From: Trachelipus rathkii | Taxonomy: Eukaryota > Arthropoda > Malacostraca > Isopoda > Trachelipodidae | Length of the DNA: 26,935 nt | Direction of reading: 5' to 3' | NCBI GenBank assembly: GCA_015478945.1 | Contig: JABUQX010078691.1 | Location: forward strand, 1-26,935 | In this document: positions 8,355-18,879 of the stretch, piece after piece | Numbering within the stretch: the stretch's first letter is position 1 | Layout of the letters: each line of letters opens with the position of its first letter | Notes under the pieces: generated by a model | Database searches by the model: none | What the model saw: only the letters and a program-made list of their open reading frames with translations | Told to the model about the DNA's origin: nothing | Program-made: the position numbers and the translations under genes

Positions 8355-9800
8355 CGACTTAATAGTAAGGAAACTAGGGGGGGGGGGGGAGGGGGGAGTA
8401 AAGATTGTACTATTGGAGAGGGGGGTGAAGATTGCACTGTTGATGAGGGGGGGGAGGAGAAAGAAGAGTGTCCTTTGAAGGAGGAAATTTTATGCGAGTT
8501 AGCGGCAAACTACCCATACCATGTGACTGTTAATGGATCGCCGATACAATTGAGGAGTAGAACCATAGCTCCACATCTTTTTGAGAAAGCAAGGGAGGAA
8601 ATCAATAAATTATTGGACGCAGGGGTCATTTCGCGGGGGAGAAGCAATTGGGGTTTTCCAACTAGCTTTTTGCCAAAGTCGGACGGAAGGGTTCGTTTGG
8701 TCGTTGATCTGAGGTTATTGAACCAAAGATCAACCTCTGACAATTTTACCCTACCCAAGATTAAGGATATTATATTGCAATTGCAACATTGCAAGTTATT
8801 AACAAGGCTAGACGTTCGGCAAGCTTACTATAACGTGCCAGTCAGCGAGGAAACGAAGAAATATTTCACTATTACTTGTCCATTTGGTAATTACAGTTTT
8901 AACTATTTAATACAAGGACATAAGTGTTCTTCTAGTGCCTTCCAGCGCTTTATGTCAATCTTGTTTGGAGATTTAAGGAACGTTTTTGTTTATTTAGATG
9001 ACATCTTAATTGCCAGTTCGACTCTTGAAGAGCATGTTGCAATGTTGGAGAAAGTTTTGGAGAGATTAAAATATATGAAAATTTATCTGAACCCAGAAAA
9101 ATGTGTACTTGCAGTCGAAGAAACGGACTTTCTAGGTTTCAATGTTAGCGAGAAGGGGGTTAAGCCTAGTAAGGAGAAAATCGATGCAGTGGTGAATGTT
9201 GCAAGGCCAACAACCATCAAACAACTTAGGGCTTTCCTCGGTCTATATAATTTCTGCCGAATCAATATAGTAGGGGCGGCTCAATTGTTGCAACCCCTAA
9301 CGAAAATGTTGAAAGGAAAACCCGCCTCCAATAAAAGGATTTCCTGGGGGGTAGAAGCCGAGCGAGCGTTTCTAGAAGCTAAAGCAGCAATGGTGAGTGC
9401 CACCCTGTTGTCGTTCCCTGATGAAGGAACTGAGTTACTAGTATACACGAAGGTAAGCGAACTCACTATAGCTAGTGCACTGATGGGAGAAGAAGATAAC
9501 CAAACAAAGATTTTCGCGCTTTATAGTACCATACTCACCGAGGCAGAAGTGGCCCTACCTCAGCTGGTTAAGGAGCTCTTATGCGTCAAAAACAGTTTAC
9601 AAAAATATGCTTACTTAATTGCCAATAAGAGAATCACTGTCTGTACTAGCAACAGTGGGTTAATCACAGCTTATATGAAAAAGAGTGCCGAAAAAATTCA
9701 TAATACTTGGAAGGTAAATTTATTGAATTGGGATATTACCAATTTTTGCCGGTTTGGATTTAAATGGTTCTCTAAGGCTAAAAATAAAATTGGGCGATAA
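8355..9800 (+). CDS. pol: Reverse transcriptase and degenerate RNase H of the CsRn1-type element
   Basis: This is the longest well-preserved coding block, open from 8355; the conserved part starts about 8475. An acidic Gly/Glu linker with two DCT-x-GEGG-like repeats (about 8403-8465) comes first. The Ty3/gypsy RT follows: fingers with FLPKSDGRVRLVVDLRLLN, first catalytic Asp in TRLDVRQAYY (8811-8813), palm YLDD at 8991-9002, then FLGF and the thumb. The RNase H fold is recognisable by ASALMG and KELLCVKNSLQKYAYLI, but the first catalytic Asp position is Lys (9450-9452) and the TD of the third motif is TS (9645-9650); only the Glu (9573-9575) remains. RT therefore looks functional and RNase H dead. 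The frame does not continue from the protease (a further shift lies near 8320-8355). Confidence 0.9.
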   Translation, partial: RLNSKETRGGGGGGSKDCTIGEGGEDCTVDEGGEEKEECPLKEEILCELAANYPYHVTVNGSPIQLRSRTIAPHLFEKAREEINKLLDAGVISRGRSNWGFPTSFLPKSDGRVRLVVDLRLLNQRSTSDNFTLPKIKDIILQLQHCKLLTRLDVRQAYYNVPVSEETKKYFTITCPFGNYSFNYLIQGHKCSSSAFQRFMSILFGDLRNVFVYLDDILIASSTLEEHVAMLEKVLERLKYMKIYLNPEKCVLAVEETDFLGFNVSEKGVKPSKEKIDAVVNVARPTTIKQLRAFLGLYNFCRINIVGAAQLLQPLTKMLKGKPASNKRISWGVEAERAFLEAKAAMVSATLLSFPDEGTELLVYTKVSELTIASALMGEEDNQTKIFALYSTILTEAEVALPQLVKELLCVKNSLQKYAYLIANKRITVCTSNSGLITAYMKKSAEKIHNTWKVNLLNWDITNFCRFGFKWFSKAKNKIGR

Positions 9801-10019
9801 TTTTAAACAGAATTGGCTAACGAAAGAGATAAAATCATAGAGGCTGGGGAGTTGCAATTGCAACTGGCTTGTATAGGAAATGGGGAGTGGGCGTGGCCAA
9901 AACAAAATATTATGGAGACGGAGTTACAAAAGAGGAGGAGTGTTAGTGGAATGGAATTCTCTGAATTCCGTAGGTGGAAGGGTTGAGCCCTTTAATCGCA
10001 CGTTAAAAGAAAAGACTTA
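9801..10019 (+). other. Remnant RNase H-integrase linker
   Basis: An open stretch in the RT frame (9807-9986, about 59 codons) follows two in-frame stops. It encodes a hydrophilic segment with no known motif and is probably the decayed linker between RNase H and integrase. Confidence 0.4.
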
Positions 10020-10127
10020 CTGGAGTATTAATAATAATAATTAATGAAAATAATAATAATAATATTAATATATAATAAATATATAATGATATAATAAATA
10101 ATACAAAAGGAATGTAATAAATGAATA

Positions 10128-10161
<34 letters not shown>

Positions 10162-10330
10162 TCCGATATATATCATATAACAATAATGGAATGCTTGTAT
10201 GATAATAATAATATAATAAAAAGCTATAAGTAAGTAGTAGTAGTAAATGCGATAGTAGTAGTAAGTAGTAGAGTAGTAGTATAGTAAATAATAATTAGGG
10301 GAATGATAATAGTAGCGAAGCTGGTAATGA
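10020..10330. repeat. TAA/TAG trinucleotide microsatellite region
   Basis: Runs of TAA, ATA and later TAG units fill this stretch, for example the TAA run around 10131-10160 and the TAG units around 10237-10280. They interrupt the region between RNase H and integrase and fill it with stops. They may have grown from an asparagine-coding tract like that in the upstream pol frame (inference). Confidence 0.8.
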
Positions 10331-10615
10331 TAATGACTTTGACACTTTTGTAATATAACTATAACTTACAGTAAAAAAGGGGTTAAATGGAATGATGAAT
10401 GAAATTCAGAGATGGTTTAGATTTCAAGGAAATAGCTATAGAACAGGGAGACTGATGGTTTATATAAGGGACTTATAAAGGGGCTGAAAACTAGTGGATT
10501 GAAGGCCTGCTACAAGGAATTCATCCAATCGGGGCAAAGAGCTGTCTTTGGCGTTTGATTCTCTACGGCACAGCTAGAATATTAGTCCGCCCGGAAAATT
10601 TGGTGGATTGTCAAT
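10331..10615 (+). other. Unassigned, likely eroded integrase upstream region
   Basis: No continuous frame or clear motif was seen. By position it should encode the RNase H-integrase spacer of the element. Confidence 0.35.
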
Positions 10616-11631
10616 AGGAGAAAATACATAATACAATCACTTGGGAATTAAAATTAAACGGACTTTGATTATTCGGAAAGCGGATTTTGCCTTCATTTAT
10701 GCATAGTAGAGTAAAAAAAATTATACAGAGTTGTGATGTCTGTCAAAAAAATAAGAGTGTTAGATAGGATATCTCCAGAATTCGGCAGATTTTAAGGAAG
10801 TCCTCGGAGAATTTTGACACTCTCCATGTGGATTTATGTAAGTTTCCGTATAGTATGGGTTCAATTATCTGCTTGTTTTTATTATTGATAGATTTAGTAA
10901 GTATCCCTTCGCCTAACCCTCTTAGGCCAGGCCGACCGGTCGAACTCGGGTTTTGAATGTGTTAAGTGAGCAGAATTTTTTCCCAGTCTGTGGCTCTTAA
11001 AAAGGCTCATCTCGGCCGGGGAAGCCATGTTCACTGCCAAAATATTTTAATGACGTGTGTAACCTAACTCAACATAGATAATATTGTCACGACGGCCTAA
11101 TTCCCCTCGTTCAAACGGACTGGCGGAAAATTTTGACCAAGCTCTCATAAGTGACCTAAGGTGTATGAATTAAGTGAATAGGGAGAATGAAGGTTAAATG
11201 GCCCTGAAAATTTTTGCCTTGGCACTGTACTGTTTGAGAATTAGCCCTATAAATGACCAAGGAGTCACTCCCAGTGTTCTTATGTTTGGCCAGAACCTGT
11301 CAGTGCCAGGAAGCTTGTTGCAGAAGGAGGCACTCAGTGCCACGGTCAGTCAAAGTGCCTATTTGAAGAAATTAGTGGCCTTAATGCGTAGGCCTTTGGC
11401 ACGACATGTTGTAATATAAAAAATAAAAATATAATTTATCCGAAAGATCTCAACAAGGCAAAGGCCGTGTTGGTGAGAAATCAACAGTACAATGTAGGAA
11501 AACTGTCAGAGAGATACTCAGGACCCTTCAGGGTGCTACGAATAAAAAAGAATAACGTTTATATTTTAAAGAATGGGAAAGAGGCAGTGGAAAATTTAAG
11601 AAATGTAAGAATTTTTCATAACCATAACTGA
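10616..11631 (+). pseudogene. int: Integrase of the CsRn1-type element, multiply broken
   Basis: All three integrase parts can be seen in different frames. The HHCC zinc-binding part: His codons at 10627-10629 and 10638-10640 (one base short of the usual spacing) and CDVC at 10732-10743. The catalytic core: first Asp in TLHVDL (10831-10833), IDRFSKYPFA in a shifted frame (10884-10913), and the Glu in NGLAENF (11126-11128); the second Asp of the D,D-35-E triad is not recognisable. The core C-terminus is 11198-11419 (73 codons, with PSVLMFG). The GPY/F module is at 11434-11631, with YSGPFRVLRI. Stops and indels make this copy non-functional. Confidence 0.85.
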
Positions 11632-11701
11632 TAGGGACGCTGAAACCCAAGGGAAAAATAAATTAAATAAAAAAAAAAAATATATATACAGATAATAATA
11701 T

Positions 11702-11728
11702 AAAGAAAAGAGAAGAAAAAAGGGGGAG
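11702..11728 (+). other. Polypurine tract
   Basis: A 27-nt pure purine run ends in AAAAAAGGGGGAG, the classic form of the plus-strand primer of LTR elements. It lies about 415 bp before the recognised 3' LTR, not directly against it. Confidence 0.6.
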
Positions 11729-11797
11729 CTTTTTAAGTTCTGCACATGCAATTCGTTAGAATTAAGACAGTAGTTGAAATTGGATACTTTATCCTTC

Positions 11798-11851
<54 letters not shown>

Positions 11852-12143
11852 GTCTTCCTTTCCTCTATCTAATACTATAGACAAAACGATGCTGCCAAAC
11901 ACTAATAGTAGTAATAATTTCCCGCAATGTTCCTTACAAAATGTCACGGAGGGTTGTAATAGAAGAGTTGAAAATAGTCAAAACCCCGAGGGTGGGGATT
12001 AAGTAAGGTCCTTTTATGTATCTTTTGTAAACAATGTATGTAAGAATAAAGAATTTGTGTCTACGTATAATATGTCAAATTATTAACTAAAAAAAAAAAA
12101 ATAAAAAAAAAAAAAAAAAACCTTGTGAAGGCAGAATTTCTCT
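11729..12143 (+). other. Segment between polypurine tract and recognised 3' LTR
   Basis: It contains an uninterrupted run of 51 A (11799-11849), an AATAAA signal at 12045-12050 and a second A run at 12089-12120 about 40 nt downstream of that signal. No match was seen upstream of the 5' LTR. It may be the first half of a longer LTR that the 5' copy lacks (beginning at the TG at 11741), or an inserted polyadenylated sequence. Confidence 0.5.
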
Positions 12144-12587
12144 TGCCCTCACAATAATTATGAACACCTCTCATAGTTGCTCTGTATATCATAATTTCTA
12201 CTAATTATATTATTATATTTATGGAAAATATTAACACCTTTTGTATGGCAACCATTTTTTGTGAGAGTGAGTCGCTGCAATGCTGCCCGCGAAAAATGTC
12301 TGGCATTTCTATGGACAGGAAGGTCAGTCTGACTTCAGATACAAGACAGAGAAGTCGGCATTGTGGTGTCGGCTTAGTTTAAAGGCCGGAAATTGTGTTT
12401 GAATATAAAAATATGATTTATTAACCTTCAACCAATATTATTAATGACTGTGGAACTGACCCATTGTGTTAACTGTTAATATTGATACCATTATTTACCA
12501 CCTGATTTAATTAGTCTTAAAAATAAAAATAAAAAGTAATTACCCCTTTTCATTATCACTGTATTAACTCATCAAAGGGTTATTACA
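12144..12587 (+). repeat. 3' LTR of the CsRn1-type element
   Basis: It aligns with 4747-5180, has the same TGCC start and TTATTACA end, and is slightly longer because of small insertions. It is directly followed by a TA run. Confidence 0.9.
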
Positions 12588-12624
12588 TATATATATATAT
12601 ATATAGTATATATATATATATATC

Positions 12625-12659
<35 letters not shown>

Positions 12660-12660
12660 T
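12588..12660. repeat. TA dinucleotide microsatellite
   Basis: An interrupted TA run starts at the base after the 3' LTR. It mirrors the TA-rich flank before the 5' LTR. Confidence 0.9.
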
Positions 12661-13718
12661 ATCCAAATTCCTTCATGATCTTTAGTGTGTTTCAGAATCT
12701 AGATTTCTTTAAAAAGTTAGTAGGGTGTTCATAAGGAAACAAATACTACTGTTCTAAAAAGGTAAGAGTTTAAATTAAAATAATAGGAAGATGAAAATAA
12801 ATATGTAGGGTACACATTTTTCAAGAGAGTTGTGAGTATTATTTGTTCGTTTATTTTAAAGCAAAAGAAAGACCGTCGGCTGTTCTTTGTAACCAACAAT
12901 TCATCTCTTGTTTCTGAGTTTGATTTGTAAAGTTCTCCTTTCAATAAACAACCTCTGGCACAGACTGGAGGTAAGAAATTTTTATTTTATTTTTTAAATA
13001 TACTTTAGTAAACAATAAATTTAACTTGTGTAAAAATTTACTTAAAGTGAGATCGTAAAAAGATTTTATAAATTGTAGGATAGGTAATTAATACTTGATA
13101 ATTTTTTATTAGGTTTAGGGTGGAGACTACCTGTTATTTGAAGCTCCACTTTTGTATATTCAGGATTTTTGAAACAGACCAGAGATCTGATTTGTCAATT
13201 TCAAACCAAGATTCTACTGCATTTGATTAGGAAGGTGATCTTCTGAATCCTACACCTTTTTGTCCTTTTAAGTACTATAAATGGAAATATAAACTATAGT
13301 ATCTTAGTGAACTTAATTGTGTGTTAGGTACAATAAAGAAATTAAACATTGTGTTAAACATTAAACATTATATTCATTATAAGGATATAGCGGAGTATAA
13401 ATATTTGTGAAAAACTATTACATAATTGATATATTATAAAAAAAAAATATGAGTTATCTATATATGTATAAGTAAATATATAGGAAATAAGTGCTTATTT
13501 GCGATTAATGTGTATCGAATATATATTTATTTTATACAAACAAATAAATTTAAAAAAACCCACTTTTTAATTTTCATTAATATCTCGTAAACTAACAAAA
13601 AATTTGAAACTCTGAAATATGGCTTTATTGGGGGTTGGTGCAAGGTATATAACCTGTATAGGATATTTGGATTGGTGGAGTAATTTTTAAATTATTTTAA
13701 AAAAATGAGAAATTTGGG
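12661..13718. other. Unassigned AT-rich DNA
   Basis: Nothing recognised on either strand. The only longer ORF (12729-12944, minus strand) looks like chance. Confidence 0.4.
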
Positions 13719-13769
13719 AACAACCCATTTCCACACAATAACAACCCACAGGTACATAATAACAACCCA
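13719..13769. repeat. Three 21-bp-spaced AACAACCCA repeats
   Basis: AACAACCCA occurs at 13719, 13740 and 13761, exactly 21 bp apart, with partly similar spacers. Confidence 0.75.
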
Positions 13770-13844
13770 ACCTTGTTACTCCATTATGGAGAGAAAATAA
13801 CATCACCTAATGTATACAAATTATGTACAAGGATGTTTTAAAGA
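13770..13844. other. Short unassigned spacer
   Basis: No feature was seen. Confidence 0.3.
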
Positions 13845-13976
13845 GTTTAAAAAAAAAAAAAAAAAAAAAATTGGAAAAATTTTAAATACGAACCCCCCTG
13901 AAAAAAATTTTTGAGTGAAAAAAATTTTCAAAGTTAAAAAAAATATAAAGTTTAATGGAGGAAAAAAAAAAAAAAC

Positions 13977-14007
<31 letters not shown>

Positions 14008-14129
14008 TTAAAAAGTTTAAAAAAAAAAAAAAAAAAAAATTGGTAAAATTTTAAATACGACCGACCCCCCTGAATTAAAAATTTTTGAGTTAAAAAAAAT
14101 TTTCAAAAGTTAAAAAATATTAAAATTTT
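13845..14129. repeat. Duplicated segment of about 110 bp, period about 170
   Basis: 13845-13952 and 14015-14129 share the order: GTTTAA, A run, TTGG-A/T-AAAATTTTAAATACGA, CCCCCCTGAA, TTTTTGAGT and TTTTCAAA. A run-rich DNA separates them. The copies differ by small indels. Confidence 0.8.
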
Positions 14130-14136
14130 GGCATTG

Positions 14137-14463
14137 TATGTCTGGAACATCACATACCCCAAAACATGAAATAGTTATTTTTCTGCACAATGGGACTCAT
14201 TTTTTTAGTATTTGAAGGTGGGTTGCATTTATGTACCCATGGGTTGTTTCTGTGTGTACACTTTGGTTGGTACCTGTGTGTTGGTGGTTGCATTTGAAGT
14301 ATGGTCTGGAACATCAAAAACAACCCCAAAACATGAAAATAGTTATTTTTCTGCACAATGGGACTCATTTTTTTAGTATTTGAAGGTGGGGTTGCATTTA
14401 TGTACCCATGGGTTGTTTCTGTGTGTTCACTTTGGTTGGTACCTGTGTGTTGGTGGTTGCATG
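14137..14463. repeat. Tandem duplication, two copies of about 160 bp
   Basis: 14137-14299 and 14300-14463 are nearly identical by eye (from TATG-TCTGGAACATC to TTGGTGGTTGCAT), with a period of about 163 bp. Short ORFs on both strands here are by-products of the repeat. Confidence 0.92.
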
Positions 14464-14806
14464 AAACTTCACCAAATTACTTCTGTAAACTGAGAAAGGA
14501 TCGGTTTCATAGGGATTCATTTAATATTTACATATTTTTCACTTGTCTTCATGTGATGTAAGCAGAAAGCAAACCAAAAAAGTGGCAAAATGTGCATCAA
14601 ATTTTCGAAAATTTTTGGAAAATTTTAAAAATTTCCCAAAAATCAGTAAATCAATATATATTGATGATAATGCATATATACACTTAAAAAAACATGTATA
14701 TACATGGTGAAACACTTACTTGGCGTCAAACTCTCACATACGGTGAAATACAGGATGGGATGTTTTTGTGTGGAAAATTTGGTGGGTTGTATTTCTTAGA
14801 AGGATA

Positions 14807-14807
<1 letters not shown>
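14464..14807. other. Unassigned AT-rich DNA
   Basis: Contains A/T palindromic patches near 14600-14640 (AAATTTTCGAAAATTTTTGG and neighbours) but no gene. Confidence 0.35.
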
Positions 14808-14874
<67 letters not shown>

Positions 14875-14882
14875 ATATATAA

Positions 14883-14935
<53 letters not shown>
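14808..14935. repeat. TA dinucleotide microsatellite
   Basis: About 128 bp of TA repeats with a few interruptions. Confidence 0.95.
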
Positions 14936-15424
14936 TAGTAATTGCTACTATATAATTCATTTAATTTCGCTTAACGGTATTATCGTACCTTTTTCATTGA
15001 TTGACGTGACAGGATGAAACCGGGGGAAAGTGTGAAATGCAACTTTTGGGTTTTTAGCCCCAAACTGAAAATATATATTGTACTAATGATTAAGTTTTTT
15101 TTTTTTTCGTTTTGCTATTATACTTATTATTTAAAACATAAGTTATAAGAAAGCTTGCGCTTATATATTCACATGCTATATTTTTTTTAATAAAATCTGT
15201 TAGGATATTTGTTTTCTCACCTCATAAAATACTGCACCACCTTTTTAATTCTTGTGTTGAAATTATGCTTAATTTTTGCACGAAAAATGGGCATGTGAGC
15301 TTTTAGGTAAATATTGTCCCTTTTCATTTGCCAAATTACTTTCTTGAGTGTTTGCTCTATTATTAATCTCTTTATGTTTTATTTGCATGTGTACGAGCTC
15401 TCATGTTATCCAGCTTAAGCATCT
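14936..15424. other. Unassigned DNA
   Basis: No gene or clear repeat was seen. It may include the start of the LTR described next. Confidence 0.35.
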
Positions 15425-15986
15425 AGTGTGATGAATCATTTAAATAGAAGGGGTAGCATATCTGGAGAAGAGGCAGTCTTCTTGTTAATAAATAACAAGC
15501 TACTATTATGGAACAAGGCTTTGCATCTTCTTATTGTCCTATAAATTGTGAGTTTTTGATTCATTTAAATTGTGGTCTAAAACCAACTGTTTTCTCTTTC
15601 TTCAATATTTATCAACCAATTATTTATATTACATTTATGGTAGCAGAGCATAGTTGGTTTTGAGACTACCCTTGGCTCTGATATGCTACCTTTTCTTTCT
15701 TTCTATCTATCTAATCATACATTTTTAATCTCTCTGTATAACCGCAAGTCCTCAGGACTTGATCATCACATACTATCATTCTTTATTCTTAATTATCCAC
15801 ATAGTAACTACTTATCTACTGATTAAAAGAAACATATACGATATCTTTCATAATTATCCAAAAATATTAAATAGAATAAATATATAAATATTAACTATCC
15901 AATTGTGAAAGATGTCGGAATTGAAACCAAACTTTACGAACGGTACGAGCGAGGATGTTGTCGTAGTGCAGCAGAGTGGCCTTTAA
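15425..15986 (+). mobile_element. Probable 5' end of a second LTR element (initiator tRNA-Met primed)
   Basis: TGGTAGCAGAG at 15638-15648 matches the complement of the animal initiator tRNA-Met 3' end (CTCTGCTACCA). It lies 4 nt after a TATTACA sequence ending CA at 15633, as expected at an LTR end. The LTR start is uncertain; the TG at 15427 is one candidate. About 260 bp further on, an ATG at 15912 opens 24 codons (MSELKPNFTNGTSEDVVVVQ and a little more) ending in TAA at 15986, which could be a truncated gag start. Initiator-Met priming is typical of copia-type elements. No second LTR or pol was found, so this is a fragment. Confidence 0.45.
15638..15648 (+). other. Candidate primer-binding site, initiator tRNA-Met
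   Basis: Eleven consecutive bases match the 3' end complement of animal initiator tRNA-Met. The match fades after this. Confidence 0.5.
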
Positions 15987-17339
15987 TCTCAAATTATAAT
16001 CTAAACTGCACCACAGACAGAGATGTTGAAGAAGATTACAAAAAAAAAAAAAAACTAAAATAACCTATTGTATAGTATTTCGTTAACCTCACTACTATCT
16101 GAGCATCGTGTCAAATCCAACTCGCTTACTAAATTTCATACGCCTATCCTGTAATAAAATATATGGGTTTTCTTTCTCCTTAGTAGTTAGACCTATTTGT
16201 AGTTATTTAGCATTATTTACAGGCCTCGAAAACTTCAAGCTGAACTTCCAGAAAATCAACTAGTTAAAAGAAAAACTACTCCAATAAACACTTAACTTGT
16301 TATAAAAGTATCTATAATCTATCAATTAATAAAATTTTAATAACAAAAATAAAAAAGAATGAACCGACTTTTTTTTTAAACAATCCGCCAAATGTGTAAT
16401 TACTATCCTACTGTTCTTAATCTCGACTAAATGAAAGTTCAATTTTAATACCTACCAATTATCCAAACAACTCAAAGTAAAAGTCTTTCAAGTTCAATTA
16501 AGTCAATTAAAATTCACTTAAAATTCAAACCGGAATTATTAACTAATCCAATTTGGGCAAAATGTCTCTACAAAATTCTATTAAATATCAGAAAATAATC
16601 TGGATTCAAACCCAACTTAAAAATAGACAATTCCTCAAAAATTTAGAAAAATAAATCCATTAGGTTCAATTTAATACCATGTGGTTTCTTAATTAATACC
16701 CTGGAAATATATTACAAGTATGCATTAAAAGAAATTCAAGCTGTATGTTAAAAAAAAAATAAAAATAAATAAAATCAAAAATATCTACCAAGGCTCAAAT
16801 TATTTAGTTGCAACTGTGGTTAACCTATAATGGGTTGCAAAATGTTTCAATCAATCCCCAAAATAAATTAATTCAATCCATTTCATAAAAGTTATGTCTG
16901 ATTTCAGTTCAAACCAAGCACAGTTAAATCAATTCAAAGATTTTCAGAATATTGAACTCAGTAAACTCAATTAAGTTATTTCAATCAATAAATTTATTGA
17001 TCTCACATAATCATATACTGTCCCAAATCAATTCTTATTTATATCTAATCTCAACAAATTATATAACCAGTAGAAACTTCATAAAATCATGCAAAAATCC
17101 CAATAAACTTCCTGAGTACTAAACATTAAATTCTATTTAAATTCTTACACACTAAACCGAAAGCACGTAAGGTTACAATAACCTGAGTTCAAGATGATGC
17201 AAAACTATTCCAAAATAATATCTGAAATCATTTAAAATTTATTCTGCAAACTTGTTTCCTTAGTAAACAGTTTCCAAGATCAATCTAAACTAACTTGAAA
17301 CAATATAAAGTCAGAGTTTAACTTCAATAACGCAACAAC
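15987..17339. other. AT-rich non-coding DNA with AATTCAA-like words
   Basis: No open frame of note. From about 16430 the words TTCAA, AAGTT and AATTCA recur often, suggesting a highly decayed extension of the minisatellite that follows. Confidence 0.4.
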
Positions 17340-17700
17340 AAAAATCTTCAAAGTCCAAACTTTGGTTTACTATATTCAGAGTCCAAGTTCAATCAACTCA
17401 AAATTATTTCAAAGTCAAAGTCTAACTCAATAGAAACACTAAAGTCCTAACTTAATTTGGTTCCACAGTTTCCAAGTTCAAAGCTAATTTAATTCAAAGT
17501 CAAACTTCAGTTTAAAGAATTCAAGTCCAATTACAATTCAAAATGTTTAAAGTCTAAGTTAAATTCAAAAATGCTCTAAGTACGGAAGTCTAGGTTCAAT
17601 TCAAACTGTTCTAAGTACAATTGCAGTTTAAAATGTTCAAAGTCTAATGGCAATTCAAAATATCCAATGTCCAACTGTAATTCAAAGTATTCAAGTTACC
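17340..17700. repeat. Degenerate minisatellite of about 27 bp
   Basis: Successive units beginning AGTCCAA, AGTCTAA or AGTACAA and carrying AATTCAAAATGTT recur at 27-28 bp, clearest from 17524 to 17690. The same units are present in the second duplication copy (about 20300-20470). Confidence 0.75.
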
Positions 17701-18879
17701 TATAAAAATTGTATCTGTTTCGTTTAAATATAAAATATCAACTCTTGTTGGAATATTAAAACTGTCCTTGGAATAAATCCTATAAAGTTTGAACAACAAC
17801 TGTCACTATCTCAATTCCTCGAAGCAAGTTCGATTTAAATTATTCAGACAGTTAACTTTTATATCAACTGTCGTTTTTCAAAATGGCGTCTGCCGGTTCA
17901 AATCAAAAAATGGCTACTCAAATCTATGTTCATGTTTTAAATTTAATATACCTTAACTAAAAGATCAACAATAAAAAACTCAAAACAACAAAAGGAACTC
18001 AACTCAATAAAAATATTAATTTCTTAATTTTAATTCAACTATAAACAAAACAAACGTTTTAAAATTTTATCAGAAACTCTTAAAATTCCTCAAATTATAT
18101 TATTTCATAAAACCGATAAACAAACTCTCCTAATTATTGATGTAATTATACAACAATTCGTTAATGTTTATTTGGATGTACAGTTTATCACTGCCAGTGC
18201 AGTAATATTCTTGAGGTATAATAGCCAGAGCAATAATATAAAATGTTATTCCCAAAAAGGAAATTTCAATAAGGCTAACTGCCACGGCAATAATCTTTTT
18301 TATTTAAGCGAAATGCCACGGCAATAATAATATCTAAACTCTCACAACTATGTACCACATATTACCTTAAAAATCCTTCATGCAGTTGTCAATGATGAAA
18401 CTTTACAAAATGGTTGACTACTATATGCAACCTCAAATTATATACAATAAAGCAAAATCTTATTTACAAACTATTTTATATCACTTTTTTTAAATAAACA
18501 AAACTTATTTAGAATAAACTTTTTTACAAATAATTTCGAATACAGAGAGAACAATGTCAACAAGACGGAGTCTAGACAGCAAGTATGTTTTTCAAAAATA
18601 TTAAACAATTAAATTCTAAATATTAAGTAATACAGAACTAATTAGCAATGTATCAATGTATCCTCATCTTTAAATTATTATTTCTAATTCCTACAACTCT
18701 ATATTCATCTGCAGACCTATTATCAACTACTTTATCCTTTTCCCTCTCATCTTCCTTCCATCTTAACATCGGCACCACTTAACAAATATTTTTGATGTAA
18801 AAAAAATCTTTGTATTTAAATCATAAAATTAATATAAGAGATTAAAATATAAGTAAATGAATAAGTAATATAAAAATAT

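Larger units (their letters stand above)
4747..12587 (+). mobile_element. CsRn1-type Ty3/gypsy LTR retrotransposon, damaged
   Basis: Two direct repeats of about 434 and 444 bp, each starting TG and ending CA, bracket about 7 kb with the Ty3/gypsy order: primer site, gag, protease, RT, RNase H, integrase. Assignment to the CsRn1 group rests on two traits known for that family: a primer site matching the 3' end of tRNA-Trp, and a gag C-x2-H-x9-C-x4-C motif in place of CCHC knuckles. Gag, protease and integrase carry frameshifts and RNase H has lost acidic residues, so this copy is probably inactive. It seems to have entered a TA-rich site. Total length is about 7.8 kb, longer than I would expect for the family, partly because of A runs, a TAA tract and an asparagine-rich insertion. 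Confidence 0.9.

Noticed and set aside
12729..12944. 71-codon minus-strand ORF
   Set aside because: Ser/Tyr/Leu-rich chance ORF in AT-rich DNA, no motif.
14150..14561. Short ORFs on both strands in the 160-bp duplication
   Set aside because: They arise from the repeated non-coding unit and encode the same peptide twice by duplication only.
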